Positions 1 to 9,346 of a stretch of 60,000 nucleotides of DNA are shown here, in pieces (the stretch's first letter is position 1; each line of letters starts with the position of its first letter). This DNA comes from Lineus longissimus (lineage: Eukaryota; Nemertea; Pilidiophora; Heteronemertea; Lineidae). The stretch covers positions 5,334,001 to 5,394,000 of the forward strand of contig NC_088314.1 in assembly GCF_910592395.1 (NCBI RefSeq), read 5' to 3'. The notes beneath the pieces are model-generated. The model made no database searches. It saw only the letters and a program-made list of their open reading frames with translations, and was not told where the DNA came from. The position numbers and the translations under genes were made by a program.

Positions 1-6
1 TGTTGG
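1..6. mobile_element. Right tip of an upstream Harbinger-derived monomer
   Basis: The six bases before the first monomer match the right tip seen at the later monomer junctions (positions 676-681 and 1326-1331). This suggests that the array continues to the left of the window. Confidence 0.5.
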
Positions 7-233
7 CCAACATGTTGTCCAGGTGCGATGTTATCGAAAATGTTGGCAGTGTGTACAGTTCGGAAACATTCGGAAACATTCGGTAACATGTTGGCCAAAT
101 GTTGCTCAAATGTTGTCGAAATAATACAAAATCAATTTTGTTGCCGAGATGCTAATGATGTTGTCGAGTTTTATCCAATCAGAAATAGGCCACAAATCAC
201 ATGATCTACCTTAAGCCATGTGATGTAGTCAAA

Positions 234-411
234 ATGGCAGCCTCAAGCAAGGAATGGTTACTGAGTGAAGTTGAACAACTTATTGCAGTATGGGAAAGTT
301 GTGCCTGTTTATGGGATGTAACATCCAGGGAATATAAAGAACAAGAACAAAAAGAAAGCTGCTATTCTAGAAATAGCTACAAAATTTGCCCCATGCTGGT
401 GTCTCATATAA
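234..411 (+). pseudogene. N-terminal piece of Harbinger MADF/SANT-like DNA-binding protein, copy 1
   Basis: The ATG at 234 opens a frame reading MAASSKEWLLSEVEQLIAVW, then a CLWD..S.EYK stretch. That is the tryptophan-spaced helix pattern of MADF/Myb-SANT-like domains, which PIF/Harbinger elements encode as a partner of the transposase. A one-base insertion near 339-341, relative to copy 2, shifts the frame and destroys the following KKKAAILEIATKF helix. In the family such proteins bind the element ends and help bring in the transposase. Only the first part of the domain remains, so this piece should be inactive. Confidence 0.6.
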
Positions 412-533
412 ATCCATGGTCTTGTCCACACTCTTTTCTCATCTTTACGTCTTCTTCGCCGTCTTTCAATCAGGATACGTAAAATTATGGCAGAGCCACC
501 GACAATACATCTTCTTCTCTTGGAATCTTCCAT
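384..533 (-). pseudogene. N-terminal piece of Harbinger transposase, copy 1
   Basis: Read from an ATG at 533 on the minus strand, this gives a 50-residue head with a run of six arginines followed by KDEKRVWTRPW and then HQHGAN. An arginine block, then W.RPW, then a HGA-type motif is the usual start of Harbinger (DDE_Tnp_4/HARBI1-like) transposases. Similarity stops at residue 50, where the sequence runs into the MADF-like piece coming from the other strand. That point marks the internal deletion joint. The catalytic DDE region is absent. Confidence 0.6.
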
Positions 534-646
534 TGTTTATGAATTTCCCTCAAAAACATTCCCTCAAAAATCCTCATTTCTCGGAAACATTCGACAACAA
601 GTTGCCCAACATGTTGTCGAATGTTGTCATGTGTATACAGGGCCAA

Positions 647-716
647 ATTTTCGATAACATCGCACCTGGACAACATGTTGGCCAACATGTTGTCCAGGTG
701 CGATGTTATCGAAAAT
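647..716. repeat. Perfect 70-bp palindrome at the junction of array copies 1 and 2
   Basis: Bases 647-681 and 682-716 are exact reverse complements (centre ...CATGTTGG|CCAACATG...). The palindrome is the right inverted repeat of copy 1 abutting the left inverted repeat of copy 2 with no spacer and no target duplication. It could extrude as a cruciform. Confidence 0.9.
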
Positions 717-898
717 GTTGGCAGTGTGTACAGTTCGGAAACATTCGGTAACATGTTGGCCAAATGTTGCTCAAATGTTGTCGAAATAATACAAAATCAA
801 TTTTGTTGCCGAGATGCTAATGATGTTGTCGAGTTTTATCCAATCAGAAATAGGCCACAAATCACATGATCTACCTTAAGCCATGTGATGTAGTCAAA

Positions 899-1075
899 AT
901 GGCAGCCTCAAGCAAGGAATGGTTACTGAGTGAAGTTGAACAACTTATTGCAGTATGAGAAAGTTGTGCCTGTTTATGGGATGTAACATCCAGGGAATAT
1001 AAAGACAAGAACAAAAAGAAAGCTGCTATTCTAGAAATAGCTACAAAATTTGCCCCATGCTGGTGTCTCATATAA
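899..1075 (+). pseudogene. N-terminal piece of Harbinger MADF/SANT-like protein, copy 2
   Basis: This has the same start as copy 1, but an in-frame TGA at 956-958 replaces the tryptophan codon TGG of copy 1 (291-293). Past that stop the frame is the undamaged one: EYKDKNKKKAAILEIATKF, ending at TAA 1073-1075. The two copies are therefore broken by different lesions. Confidence 0.6.
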
Positions 1076-1197
1076 ATCCATGGTCTTGTCCACACTCTTT
1101 TCTCATCTTTACGTCTTCTTCGCCGTCTTTCAATCAGGATACGTAAAATTATGGCAGAGCCACCGACAATACATCTTCTTCTCTTGGAATCTTCCAT
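1048..1197 (-). pseudogene. N-terminal piece of Harbinger transposase, copy 2
   Basis: This has the same 50-residue head as copy 1, including the arginine run, W-T-R-P-W and HGAN. It starts at the ATG whose complement is 1195-1197. The open frame continues past the deletion joint on the strand opposite the MADF-like piece, but that extension has no family similarity that I can see. Confidence 0.6.
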
Positions 1198-1331
1198 TGT
1201 TTATGAATTTCCCTCAAAAATCCTCATTTCTCGGAAACATTCGACAACAAGTTGCCCAACATGTTGTCGAATGTTGTCATGTGTATACAGGGCAAAATTT
1301 TCGATAACATCGCACCTGGACAACATGTTGG

Positions 1332-1374
1332 CCAACATGTTTCCCAAAATGTTGTCAGTGTGTACAGAGCTTTA
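1332..1374. mobile_element. Partial third Harbinger-derived monomer
   Basis: The left-arm start CCAACATGTT is followed directly by AAAATGTTGTCAGTGTGTAC, i.e. the left inverted repeat with about 23 bp deleted. Similarity ends at about 1374, which marks the right edge of the array. Confidence 0.7.
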
Positions 1375-3002
1375 AGTGAGAGGCACATTCGTCAATTCGC
1401 TGATTGTCTTCTCACTAGTGATGGCCAAACATATACGTAAATAAATCACCATCAGGTGTTCAAAACTCCCACGAGGTCCCACAGATATCCCGTTGCCATG
1501 GAAACACTTTGGTCCAACCATCAGGGTTCTTGAGATTTCGCCAAGGTGACCTGAAGTGAATGACTCAAGGAAGACTAAAGATCTGGTGTCTATATCAACC
1601 TTAGAGTGACATAAAAGCCAAACCTTTTATACACATAGATGTACAGGAGAGCTTGGTTGGTGCTTGGTAAGATTACAACTGACACTCATGCCATAATGAA
1701 AGAAAAATGCATCAAATCGACTAATGCATCAATACCGTCAAGTTGTCTGTAAGTCCTAATGCTATAAACCAATTTCAGCTTGTCAGACTTAGAGTATCGG
1801 CGTCTATTTTGAAAGTGTTAATCCGCTGCTCGGCCAGGTCATCAATAAGGATGGAGAGAAGCCAAGACGATGGCGGAATGACATGTTTTATTCATTAGGC
1901 AAATTCCTGGTAGTGGCAAGAGTTGAGGTGAGATGGGACAGCAGGCTGGCAATTGTGGTAATCATCTGTCTGCCCTTGGGTCAGTATAGCTGCAGTCTGG
2001 ACCTGGGTAATATCAAACCTTTTTCTCATTTCAATCTTCTTAACCATTGCCAACAACTTGGAAAAAGAGCGGACTAGAGAATAGCTTCAATTCCATAGAC
2101 ATCCGAACCCAGACCACGCAATGTACCGATAGGTTACCATTCTGACCTTCAACTATCATAGCATGCAAGACACCAGCAGTAATCATTAAGCTATTAGCAG
2201 CATCATTATGGTTCAACTGGATATTTTGTTTCCAAAGAGAATTCACTCTAAACCTCAGTACTGCGGAAACATCTTGAGTTAAATCTCAACTGACTTATGG
2301 TTTGGGGAATTCAGCCAACACAGCGTTATCTAGTCAAATGAAACAACAAGTGGGGTGGGCTACACTAAGAAGTTACCCTACGTCAATTGAGGTGTATAAC
2401 AGCTGACCAAGACTTTTCCAACAGCATATTCCATACTCGCCCCCAATGGGACTCAGTTACTCAGCACAGTGAAAGAAAGCAATGGAAGCCAACCTTAACT
2501 GACATGGTCACTTAAGTTTTTTGTTTCCCACTAATTGCGCGATGAGAGGAGATAATGACTCAAAAAGTGCACAAGGTCAATTGTGCGGAAGCTCCTAACT
2601 ATGCTCATTTTCACGCCGTTCTGGCCAACACTTGTAACGACCTGTCCCAAGGTGTTTCATATGCTGGACGCCAGTCGTCATTAGTCAGATCATCTTGCAC
2701 CATTTCTGCTCTGAATATTTGATGAGAGTTGGCCATCTTGGGTAATACAATCCAAGCTTTACTCCTAGAGGTTCTTCCGTAATGGACCGTTTGGCAAGGC
2801 TGCCAATAATATATCAACGGAATCCATTCTGGCAGGAAGGCTATTGAGGAGGAGATACTTAATACAAAGGTGTCAGACCGAATCAGTAGGAAAATCATTC
2901 TGATTTTCTATGTTCAGAAGTAGTTTCAGGGGCAATGTGGTCTTAGTAGATGTATAGTTAAGTTGTTTGGCTCATGATGTGAACATCAGGTATACTTAAT
3001 GT
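1375..3002. other. No gene or repeat recognised
   Basis: This is AT-rich unique-looking sequence. Its open frames are short and overlap on both strands, with no protein-family signal. Confidence 0.5.
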
Positions 3003-3105
3003 AGCACCAACTAACACTGAATTCCACCAGCATCACTGGTGTCAGCTTTACCAGAGTGAGGTACCAACTAACACCATCTTCGACCAGCATCATCGGTGTT
3101 AGTGC
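3003..3105. repeat. Diverged direct duplication (~58-bp period)
   Basis: Two copies begin CACCAACTAACACTG and TACCAACTAACACCA. Each is followed by a CCAGCATCA(C/T)(T/C)GGTGT core about 28 bp further on. Confidence 0.5.
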
Positions 3106-4325
3106 AGCACTGATTCTATTACTTAATTCAATAAGAAGTGGACAGATTCCTTCCTTCCTTCCGTTATAGTAATGGACTTGTGAGGAAGGAAATGGTTGAT
3201 GCTGTTTGTTGTTAGAGGAAGTCAACAAGGAATACATTATCAATCAATTATTGACAACTAACTGTAAAAGCGTGAAATGTTGAAAGTTGGCAAATTTCCA
3301 CATCTGCTGTGAAGCTAAAATTTAAGTTTTTCATCCTAAGCCAGACTTTAATCAAGTAGGGCCTGGGTAACTCTCGAAAGCTTGCTGACATCATAAGCTA
3401 CTTATAAGCCGTACTCGCCGGTCAATACCGGGAAGCAGAAACTCACAATTGTATGAATTGGGAAATCTAACTTCGAAATTCAAACCCAGAACTTTGTAAC
3501 CGCTGCAAAACTCTCCATCATTAACACTTTTACAATACAAGTTCATTCAGCTTGGAAATGGTGTCTAGTTTACAAATGTCATTTGCACCACCTTTATGAC
3601 AACCAAACTCAATTCAGTTTTTCAAGCCCACTTCTAACACAAGTTCAACAATTCATTATGGTAAAGGTTTTCCTTAAAAGACCATTTTCAATACACACTT
3701 AATATAATGAGTGTAGCTCATCATTTATGCATAACTGCAAACCAATTACATATTCATTTTCATTTTAGTGATGGAAGGGAAGAATTATAATTGGAATCAA
3801 CAATACTGGGGCTTAAAGAACTGATATCCAACACTGTGATAGTGGACCTAAAACGTAGGCCAAAACAAAAACAAAGGCGAGCCCATGCCGAGGAATTTTG
3901 ACAGTGATTAATGTTTTGAATGTTTTGATAGGAAATCTACCAATTGACACTTGGTTAATCATTTCCCCATTCTGTGTGTTAAGAAAACAAATCCGCAGTT
4001 TCTACTGACCATTACCAAATTAATCAAATTCTTAACAAAGACACAGGATGTTGACACGATGAATAATTGAATGATGATTAACTGTTTTCGCCCAATCAAA
4101 ACATTCGCTAATTATGCGACCTCCCGAGATATATTACCCATAGTCCTAAGGTCATTAAACAGCTGTTTGAGCAAATCGGTGAATAATCGTTGATAACATC
4201 CTTTGAATTTTTGTTGCAGAGAGAATCAATTAGCAAATTTGGCTATTCGTTCATCTAAAAGAACCAAGTGTTCTGTTTGCTAGCATTGATGGTGTATCAC
4301 CGGCCATGGAAATCAAAGTCCAAAT
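3106..4325. other. No gene recognised
   Basis: This is AT-rich non-coding sequence. It has a short CCTT run near 3150 and otherwise no structure that I can support. Confidence 0.5.
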
Positions 4326-4445
4326 ATTTTTTTCACTGTTTTTTTTTTCTACTCAAAATGAAGCAACATCATCAGTCCCAAAACTTTTTTGACCTTGAAA
4401 ATTTTTGTGAAATTTTTTTTTTTTAACTGACGATGAAAAAATTGA
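4326..4445 (-). repeat. A-rich dispersed repeat, single unit
   Basis: It carries the reverse complement of the family core: CTCAAAATGAA, then CATCATCAGTCCCAAAACTT, flanked by T runs. The same family occurs at 27.3, 38.9, 39.9-40.5 and 52.0-52.2 kb. A short GACGATG stretch follows the T run, recalling the GAC-rich tail at 40.46 kb. Confidence 0.65.
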
Positions 4446-5518
4446 ACTGAAGATAAAAAAATTTCTAAATCGAAATAGGACAAAATGACACAATTTGAAA
4501 TTTTTCGGTCAAAATCATGGTCAAAAACACATTTTTGGTGACGTCCATCTCTGCTCCTGCAACCTGTGATATGAAATAAATATGGTTACTTCATTCTCTA
4601 TAAAACATATTCAGATTTAGTAACATTGTGTTGTATACACCTAGAAAAATTCTCAGCTGACTCACCTGCTAACGCTGAGCACCATATGCACATGAAAATG
4701 CTGAGTGTCTTTCGTATTGATGGTAACATGGTTGATGCTGTACACTACTCCTGTAATGAGAAGACAAGAGAATCTTTTAGATATTGTTGAAAGAAAACGT
4801 CATGGCCAAATGAGATAAAGCATAATGCCAACCCTCCCCCCTCCATTCCCATATGGAGTCATGGAATCGTGACTTCCCAACCATCAAGTCAGACTTATTC
4901 CCAATAAATAGGAAGAAGTAAGTTGCTGACTTCCTCCATGGGTTCCTCCTATATTGGTATATGAAAATGATAAACGCTAGGGTCATATACATATACCTCC
5001 GACAATCAACATCTTAAAACTATCTGTTCTTAGACCATCCCTAATAGACCTCAAGTTATCCATCAGGCAACCCTGTCTGAACCATGCCATACCCAATTCA
5101 TATTTTTCCATCCTGACAACACCAGTATTGATTTTTGTGTCGGGAAGAAGATGAGATGATAACAATGCTTTGAACCTGGCTTATGTGTAGTGTATACTTC
5201 CGTATGGCAGTACAGCCTATAATGGCAGAGATTACATTATTATCACGTTTTATCTTCAAATAAAGTTTTTATATGAAGGGTGGATTGATGGGTGCGGCTC
5301 AGTTCAATGAACATGAAAGCTATAGGCTTGAGATGAAGCTATCATTCACTGAAGTGAAATACACTTCATATTGTTGATAGATATGTTCAGTTTATGCAAG
5401 AGAGTGATTGGTGATATGGCTAATGTTTTCAAAATGGCCATCCTTTGAGCTGAATGATGGTCATTATACAAGGAAACTTAAATAATACATATGATACAGA
5501 ACTTGTTAATGGCTAGTG
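4446..5518. other. No gene recognised
   Basis: This is non-coding-looking AT-rich sequence with no recognised repeat. Confidence 0.5.
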
Positions 5519-6087
5519 TCATAATCTCACGCTACATACAGAGCAAGTAGCACTGGTGATGCAATTGCTGAACGTATCATTCCACAAAGAGTGAGCCATT
5601 ATACATGAAATCAGAAACAGAGATAGTGGAGAATGACTTATATGCTGATGAACATTTCCACGACAGTGCTTCCATCCGAAACATTTACAAATCAACATGA
5701 GCAGACGGTGAGAAAACTTGCAACCAAGGCAACACAGAAATGCTTCCAAAAACAAAACCTTTCCACAAAATTGTGCACTAAACTCATTAAAGCTCTCATC
5801 ATCCAAACCAAGAGAGCTAGAGTCCTCTTCGTTTATAACAAATCCTACCGTAGGAATTTTCCAAGAACAGGGGTGTTGGCCTCATCAGCAACAGTGCAAA
5901 CAGCAATCTCGTCTTGTGACTGGTGAGTATCCCCTTCATAGAGACCTGAGTTATGCGAACAGACGTTATTCATGACTCTAACTCCACAGTAGACAGGCGT
6001 GACCCTCGATCTGGAATTCCTTGGAAAATTGTTGAGAAGTCTGTCTATGGAATAAGAGCATGCATGTAATCCAGAACCAGAAAGCAT
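5519..6087 (-). pseudogene. Coding-like segment of unknown family, duplicate A
   Basis: The minus strand reads TPVYCGVRVMNNVCS and then DEIAVCTVADEANT (5,872-6,000). A second open frame shifted by one phase (GFVINEEDSSSLGLDDESF..., down to 5,519) follows. The first part is duplicated at 6,195-6,540 with the same peptide phrases, which suggests it once coded for protein. The frames do not join without a shift and I see no convincing splice site. I do not recognise the family. It could be a decayed transposon gene or a duplicated exon. Confidence 0.3.
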
Positions 6088-6194
6088 ATGATGAGAGTGT
6101 TGGTAACAAGATTTTGCAACTGGGTCGTGCCATTATTTTGGTAGTAATGCCCTATACTGTGGCCTTGTCTGAAGACCAACAACCTTGTTTGGAA

Positions 6195-6544
6195 AGAACC
6201 TCTTCAGAAACCTTCCTAATGGAATGAAAGAAGAAGAAAGCTGTCAAAGAATCAGCTAGGTGTTGGCCCTATCAGCAACACCACAAAAAGCAATCGCGTC
6301 TGTTGACGGGGGTTCATGGTATTCATGATATTGCTTACATGGAGAACTGAGTAATACGAACAGACATTATTCATGATTCAAACGCCACACCAGACAGGCG
6401 TAGCCTGCTGAGGACACCAGACTCCAACGCCATTGGATCGAAAATCATCGAGTACAATTTGAGTACTTTGTCTGCGGATAAGAGCAATATCGCAGGTAAT
6501 CCAATATCACCGAGATCGGATGCTGACAATTTTATTACATTTTG
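6195..6544 (-). pseudogene. Coding-like segment of unknown family, duplicate B
   Basis: This is a diverged direct copy of about 5,818-6,100. On the minus strand it gives TPVWCGV, a stop, IMNNVCS, and after a frameshift DAIAFCGVADRANT, matching duplicate A in the same order. Shared DNA includes GCGAACAGAC/ACGAACAGAC plus TTATTCATGA, and CAGACAGGCGT/TAGACAGGCGT. At least one stop and one frameshift make it a relic. Confidence 0.4.
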
Positions 6545-7498
6545 CATTAAATAAGAAATGCTGAGAGTTGTAGGAAAGAATTTGCAATAAGACTGGATGA
6601 CTGCGACAGCTGAGGGTGAAAACTGCTGTGTTTATTGTCAACTGATGCATGTTGCAGACCCCTTGGCAATTTTCTTGTGGTGAAGCTTTGAATCAAATTC
6701 TCTTTGCTCCCTGTTTTAGTTCTTCTTTGGATGAATCTGAGCCATTACTGACTACAGTCCCAAATGCCTTTTTCCACTTAAAGCATGCTCATGATAAGGC
6801 TAATTCCAAGGATTCAATTTTTGAAAACTGAAAATCATTTGCCGTTCAAAAATTCTACTCCAATTGTTAATGGCCACCAAGTCTGGTAAGCAGCAAAGCT
6901 ACAATGGTAAACGGCTATAGCAGAATCAGTCATGACATACAGCAACAAATGGTCAATTTGGTAATTGATGACAATAACTACCATTAACTAAACACCATTA
7001 CTTCAGCTTGCCTGACCCATCCCTGGCAACCTTGGTACCAGAGTATTATGGCCATGGCCTTTTTACACATAACTTCACCATTCTATCTTTCATGAAAGGA
7101 AAGGTTGATTAAAGGTTGATTGCCTTATTTGTAGGCATAAGTACAACATTTTGCACCCTCAGTGAGAATCTAATGATGTTTTATTAACCTATATGGATGC
7201 TATTGCCACAGCGAGTATTGGTTTTATCACCACCAGCAACATCAACAATGGTCATCAACACCCCGGTCCTTCTTCAAAACATCTTCTGCTTTTGCTAACA
7301 AGAAGATGTCAGCAGCTGAAAAGGTTCATGACTGCAATGCTGCTGAGTAGGCGATAAGAAGCGCCGACACAAGAGGAGTTACCGCTAGAATAATTTGCAT
7401 TCGTGTCAGCGCAAGTTAGTCACGGATATCGCTGTAACCATGGATATAGAGAGGTTTTATTGCTCCAGTGAATATACGACTATTTTCCTTGCTGTTTT
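6545..7498. other. No gene recognised
   Basis: This is unique-looking AT-rich sequence up to the left target duplication of the foldback element. I saw no supported coding sequence. Confidence 0.5.
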
Positions 7499-7506
7499 GG
7501 CAAATG
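7499..7506. repeat. Left 8-bp target-site duplication of foldback element
   Basis: GGCAAATG sits directly outside the left inverted-repeat tip and is repeated exactly at 9352-9359. Confidence 0.8.
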
Positions 7507-7511
7507 GGTAT

Positions 7512-7856
7512 CTGCCCATTCCGCCTTAACCTTATTCGCCTTATCCAATTTTGCCTTCTCCCATTTAGCCTTCTCCTAACTTGCCTTTTCTCAATTCGCC
7601 TTCTACGATTTCGCCATCGTCTTATCTCGCCTTTGTTCCAATTGGCCTTCTTCCTAACTCGCCTTCCTCTCATCTTGCCTCATCCTAGTTTGCCTTTTCT
7701 TATTTCGCCTTTGTCCTATTCTGCCTTGGTTCCATCCTGCCTTATCTCATCTTGCCTTTTCTTGATTGACCTTTATGTCAATTCGCCTTCTTCCCATTTT
7801 GCCTTCTCCCGTTTCGCCATATCTCACCTCGCCTTTTATCAATCCAAAAGTTGGTT
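7512..7856 (+). repeat. Foldback left arm: ~16-bp minisatellite, about 22 units
   Basis: These are repeated units of the form TTCGCCTTCTCCNAN with frequent C/T changes (TTTGCC, CTCGCC, TTGGCC). The pyrimidine-rich strand is the plus strand. Open frames across it (134 aa, leucine/phenylalanine/serine-rich) are products of the repeat, not genes. Confidence 0.85.
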
Positions 7857-7879
7857 TTGGAGATACATGTAAGCTTACA

Positions 7880-8009
7880 TGTAGATGGTTCAGAAGTTAT
7901 GAAGATTTGAAAATATTGGTAAATAAGCAACAGCCTTGGGTAGGGTACCAAAACATAATTCGTGGAAACACTCTTATATGAAAGATTGGCCCCACAAACA
8001 TGGGTAAAA
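7880..8009 (+). repeat. Foldback interior repeat A, left part
   Basis: It resembles 8,817-8,962 in direct orientation: AGAAGTTAT near the start, GGGTACC in the middle, and ATGAAAGATTG...ACAAACATGGGTAAA at the end. The LINE interrupts it; after the LINE the unit continues as AAGAGACAAAAG, matching AAGACACCAGG in the other copy. Confidence 0.6.
8001..8009. repeat. Left target duplication of the nested LINE
   Basis: TGGGTAAAA at 8001-8009 is repeated at 8758-8766. The two copies bracket the ATT-type tail and the 5' truncation point of the LINE. Confidence 0.65.
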
Positions 8010-8757
8010 CATAATAATAATAATAATAATTTATTTGATTTAAAGTGCTAAAATAATGGTGCATACATTTTCTAAGCACTGTACATAATATTAAATGAGT
8101 ACATTAAAAGTGGTGATTTCATGAGGATAAAAAACAGTTTAAAAACATCCGGAAAATATCAATATTTAAAACATGTATGGCCTACTCTGAATATGTTAGG
8201 ATAAAAAGATGAGTTTTGAGTTTACTCTTAAAAGTGTTTAGCACAGTGACATCACGTAACCAGCTTGGAAGGGCGTTCCACAGCCCCGCGGCCCGGACAC
8301 ACAGAGATCGATCCCCGAAGACCCCATTTGAACGTGGGATGGCAAGGAGCCAAGGGTCATCCGAGGACCGAAGTCTGCGGCCGGGCGCACGGAGACTGAG
8401 AAGTTCCTTCATATACTGTGGGCTCTCCTCATGATGGATGACCTTGTGGGTTGTGAGAAGAACTTTGTAGTCGATACGTGATGTCACCGGCAACCAATGA
8501 AGAGATTTTAAAATAGGGGTTATGTGCTCTCTCTTTTTGGACCTGGTTAAGAGGCGAGCACTAGCATTTTGTGCTTTTTGAAGGCGCTGGATTTCACAGC
8601 CCGGTAATCCGAGCAAAAGACCGTTTTGGAAATCCAGGCGAGATGTTATTAGCGCATTTATTACTCTGGCACAGGTGGTATTGTCCAGGTATCGTCTGAT
8701 CTTTGCTATTCTATGGATCTGATAGTAAACCCCCCTCACCACTTGGGACACCTGTTG
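8010..8757 (-). mobile_element. 5'-truncated CR1-like non-LTR retrotransposon
   Basis: A 748-bp insertion on the minus strand holds the last 189+ codons of the reverse transcriptase ORF, a ~150-bp 3' UTR and a terminal (ATT)n tail (AAT repeats at 8011-8030). The 9-bp duplication TGGGTAAAA flanks it. Severe 5' truncation, a simple-repeat 3' end and a short target duplication are usual for CR1/L2-clade LINEs. The insertion lies inside the foldback element and so is younger than it. Confidence 0.8.
8182..8751 (-). CDS. CR1-like LINE reverse transcriptase, C-terminal fragment
   Basis: This 189-residue open frame matches the region downstream of the RT catalytic core in CR1/L2/jockey-like ORF2 proteins. 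The ordered motifs are SRLDFQNGLLLGLP (38-50), LQKAQNASARLLTR (57-70), HITPILKSLHWLPV (76-89), IDYKVLLTTHKV (93-104), GDRSL (146-150), LWNALP (157-162) and FKSKLKTHLF (174-183). The YxDD catalytic centre and the endonuclease are missing through truncation; the frame stays open upstream to about 8,757. The ATG is only a position inside the frame, not a real start. The undamaged frame suggests a young insertion. No promoter is present, so no functional protein is expected. Confidence 0.85.
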   Translation of the reverse strand: MSQVVRGVYYQIHRIAKIRRYLDNTTCARVINALITSRLDFQNGLLLGLPGCEIQRLQKAQNASARLLTRSKKREHITPILKSLHWLPVTSRIDYKVLLTTHKVIHHEESPQYMKELLSLRAPGRRLRSSDDPWLLAIPRSNGVFGDRSLCVRAAGLWNALPSWLRDVTVLNTFKSKLKTHLFILTYSE

Positions 8758-8766
8758 TGGGTAAAA
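8758..8766. repeat. Right target duplication of the nested LINE
   Basis: An exact second copy of TGGGTAAAA, directly at the truncated 5' end of the LINE. Confidence 0.65.
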
Positions 8767-8816
8767 GAGACAAAAGTCTTCTGTAATATGGTATGTAATG
8801 TAATATGACTATAATG

Positions 8817-8962
8817 GCTGAGAAGTTATCTACACTTGTAATTTTGGCAATGTCCACCGGGTTTTGGTTGCGGGTACCCCCGAATGGACCTTACAAGCCC
8901 TTCAACACTGTTGAAGACACTTTCACATGAAAGATTGACTCAACAAACATGGGTAAAGACAC
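8817..8962 (+). repeat. Foldback interior repeat A'
   Basis: This is a direct, diverged copy of 7,880-8,009 plus the bases after the LINE. With the LINE removed the two lie about 193 bp apart. The shared end block is CATGAAAGATTG followed by ACAAACATGGGTAAA. Confidence 0.6.
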
Positions 8963-8974
8963 CAGGTTTGTTGC

Positions 8975-9346
8975 AAAGTAGGAAGAAGGCGAAATGGGAA
9001 GAAGGCGAAATAATACAAAGGCGGGGCGGGTAAAGGCGAGATAGGATGAAGGCGAATTAGGACAAAGGTAAATTAGGACAAGGTGAAATAGGAGAAGGCA
9101 GATTAAGACAATGGCAAACTGAGACGAAGGCAAGAATGGATAAGGCAACTTGTGATAAGGCAAGATAAAACAGAGGCAAAATAGCATAAGGCGAAAAATG
9201 AAAAGGCGAAAAAAGACAAAGGCGAGATAGAATAAGGCGGATTGGGAAGAGGCAAAATTGGAAAAGGCGAAATAGGAGAAGGCGAAATGTATATTTTTTA
9301 AAGGCAAAATGGGAAAAGGCGAAAAAAGACAAGGCGAAATGGGCAT
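8975..9346 (-). repeat. Foldback right arm: ~16-bp minisatellite, about 23 units
   Basis: The same unit as the left arm, but inverted (AAGGCGAAATNGGAGA-like on the plus strand). The leucine/phenylalanine-rich minus-strand frames here (151 and 99 aa) are by-products of the repeat. Confidence 0.85.

Larger units (their letters stand above)
7..681. mobile_element. Deleted PIF/Harbinger-type element, array copy 1
   Basis: This 675-bp unit has terminal inverted repeats of about 50 bp (left arm begins CCAACATGTTGTCCAGG; the right arm is its reverse complement with a few changes past the first 35 bp). The ends are rich in CAACATGTTG sub-repeats. The interior carries the start of a MADF/SANT-like gene on the plus strand and the start of a Harbinger transposase gene on the minus strand, both reading inward, so the unit looks like a full two-gene element whose middle was lost. 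It differs from copy 2 by only two substitutions and three small indels (+10, +1 and +14 bp here), so the duplication is recent. No 3-bp target duplication is visible between copies. The Harbinger assignment rests on the two protein heads, not on the TIRs. Confidence 0.75.
682..1331. mobile_element. Deleted PIF/Harbinger-type element, array copy 2
   Basis: This 650-bp unit is over 99% identical to copy 1 outside three indels. It has the same arrangement: inverted-repeat ends, inward-facing heads of a MADF-like gene and a transposase gene, and the same deletion joint. It is shorter because it lacks a second CGGAAACATT unit and a 14-bp duplication in the CCCTCAAAAA stretch. At its right edge it joins another partial unit. 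Confidence 0.75.

Noticed and set aside
7468-7872. 134-aa plus-strand frame rich in Leu, Phe and Ser, resembling a membrane protein
   Set aside because: It is read from the ~16-bp minisatellite arm of the foldback element; hydrophobicity follows from the repeated TTYGCCTT word.
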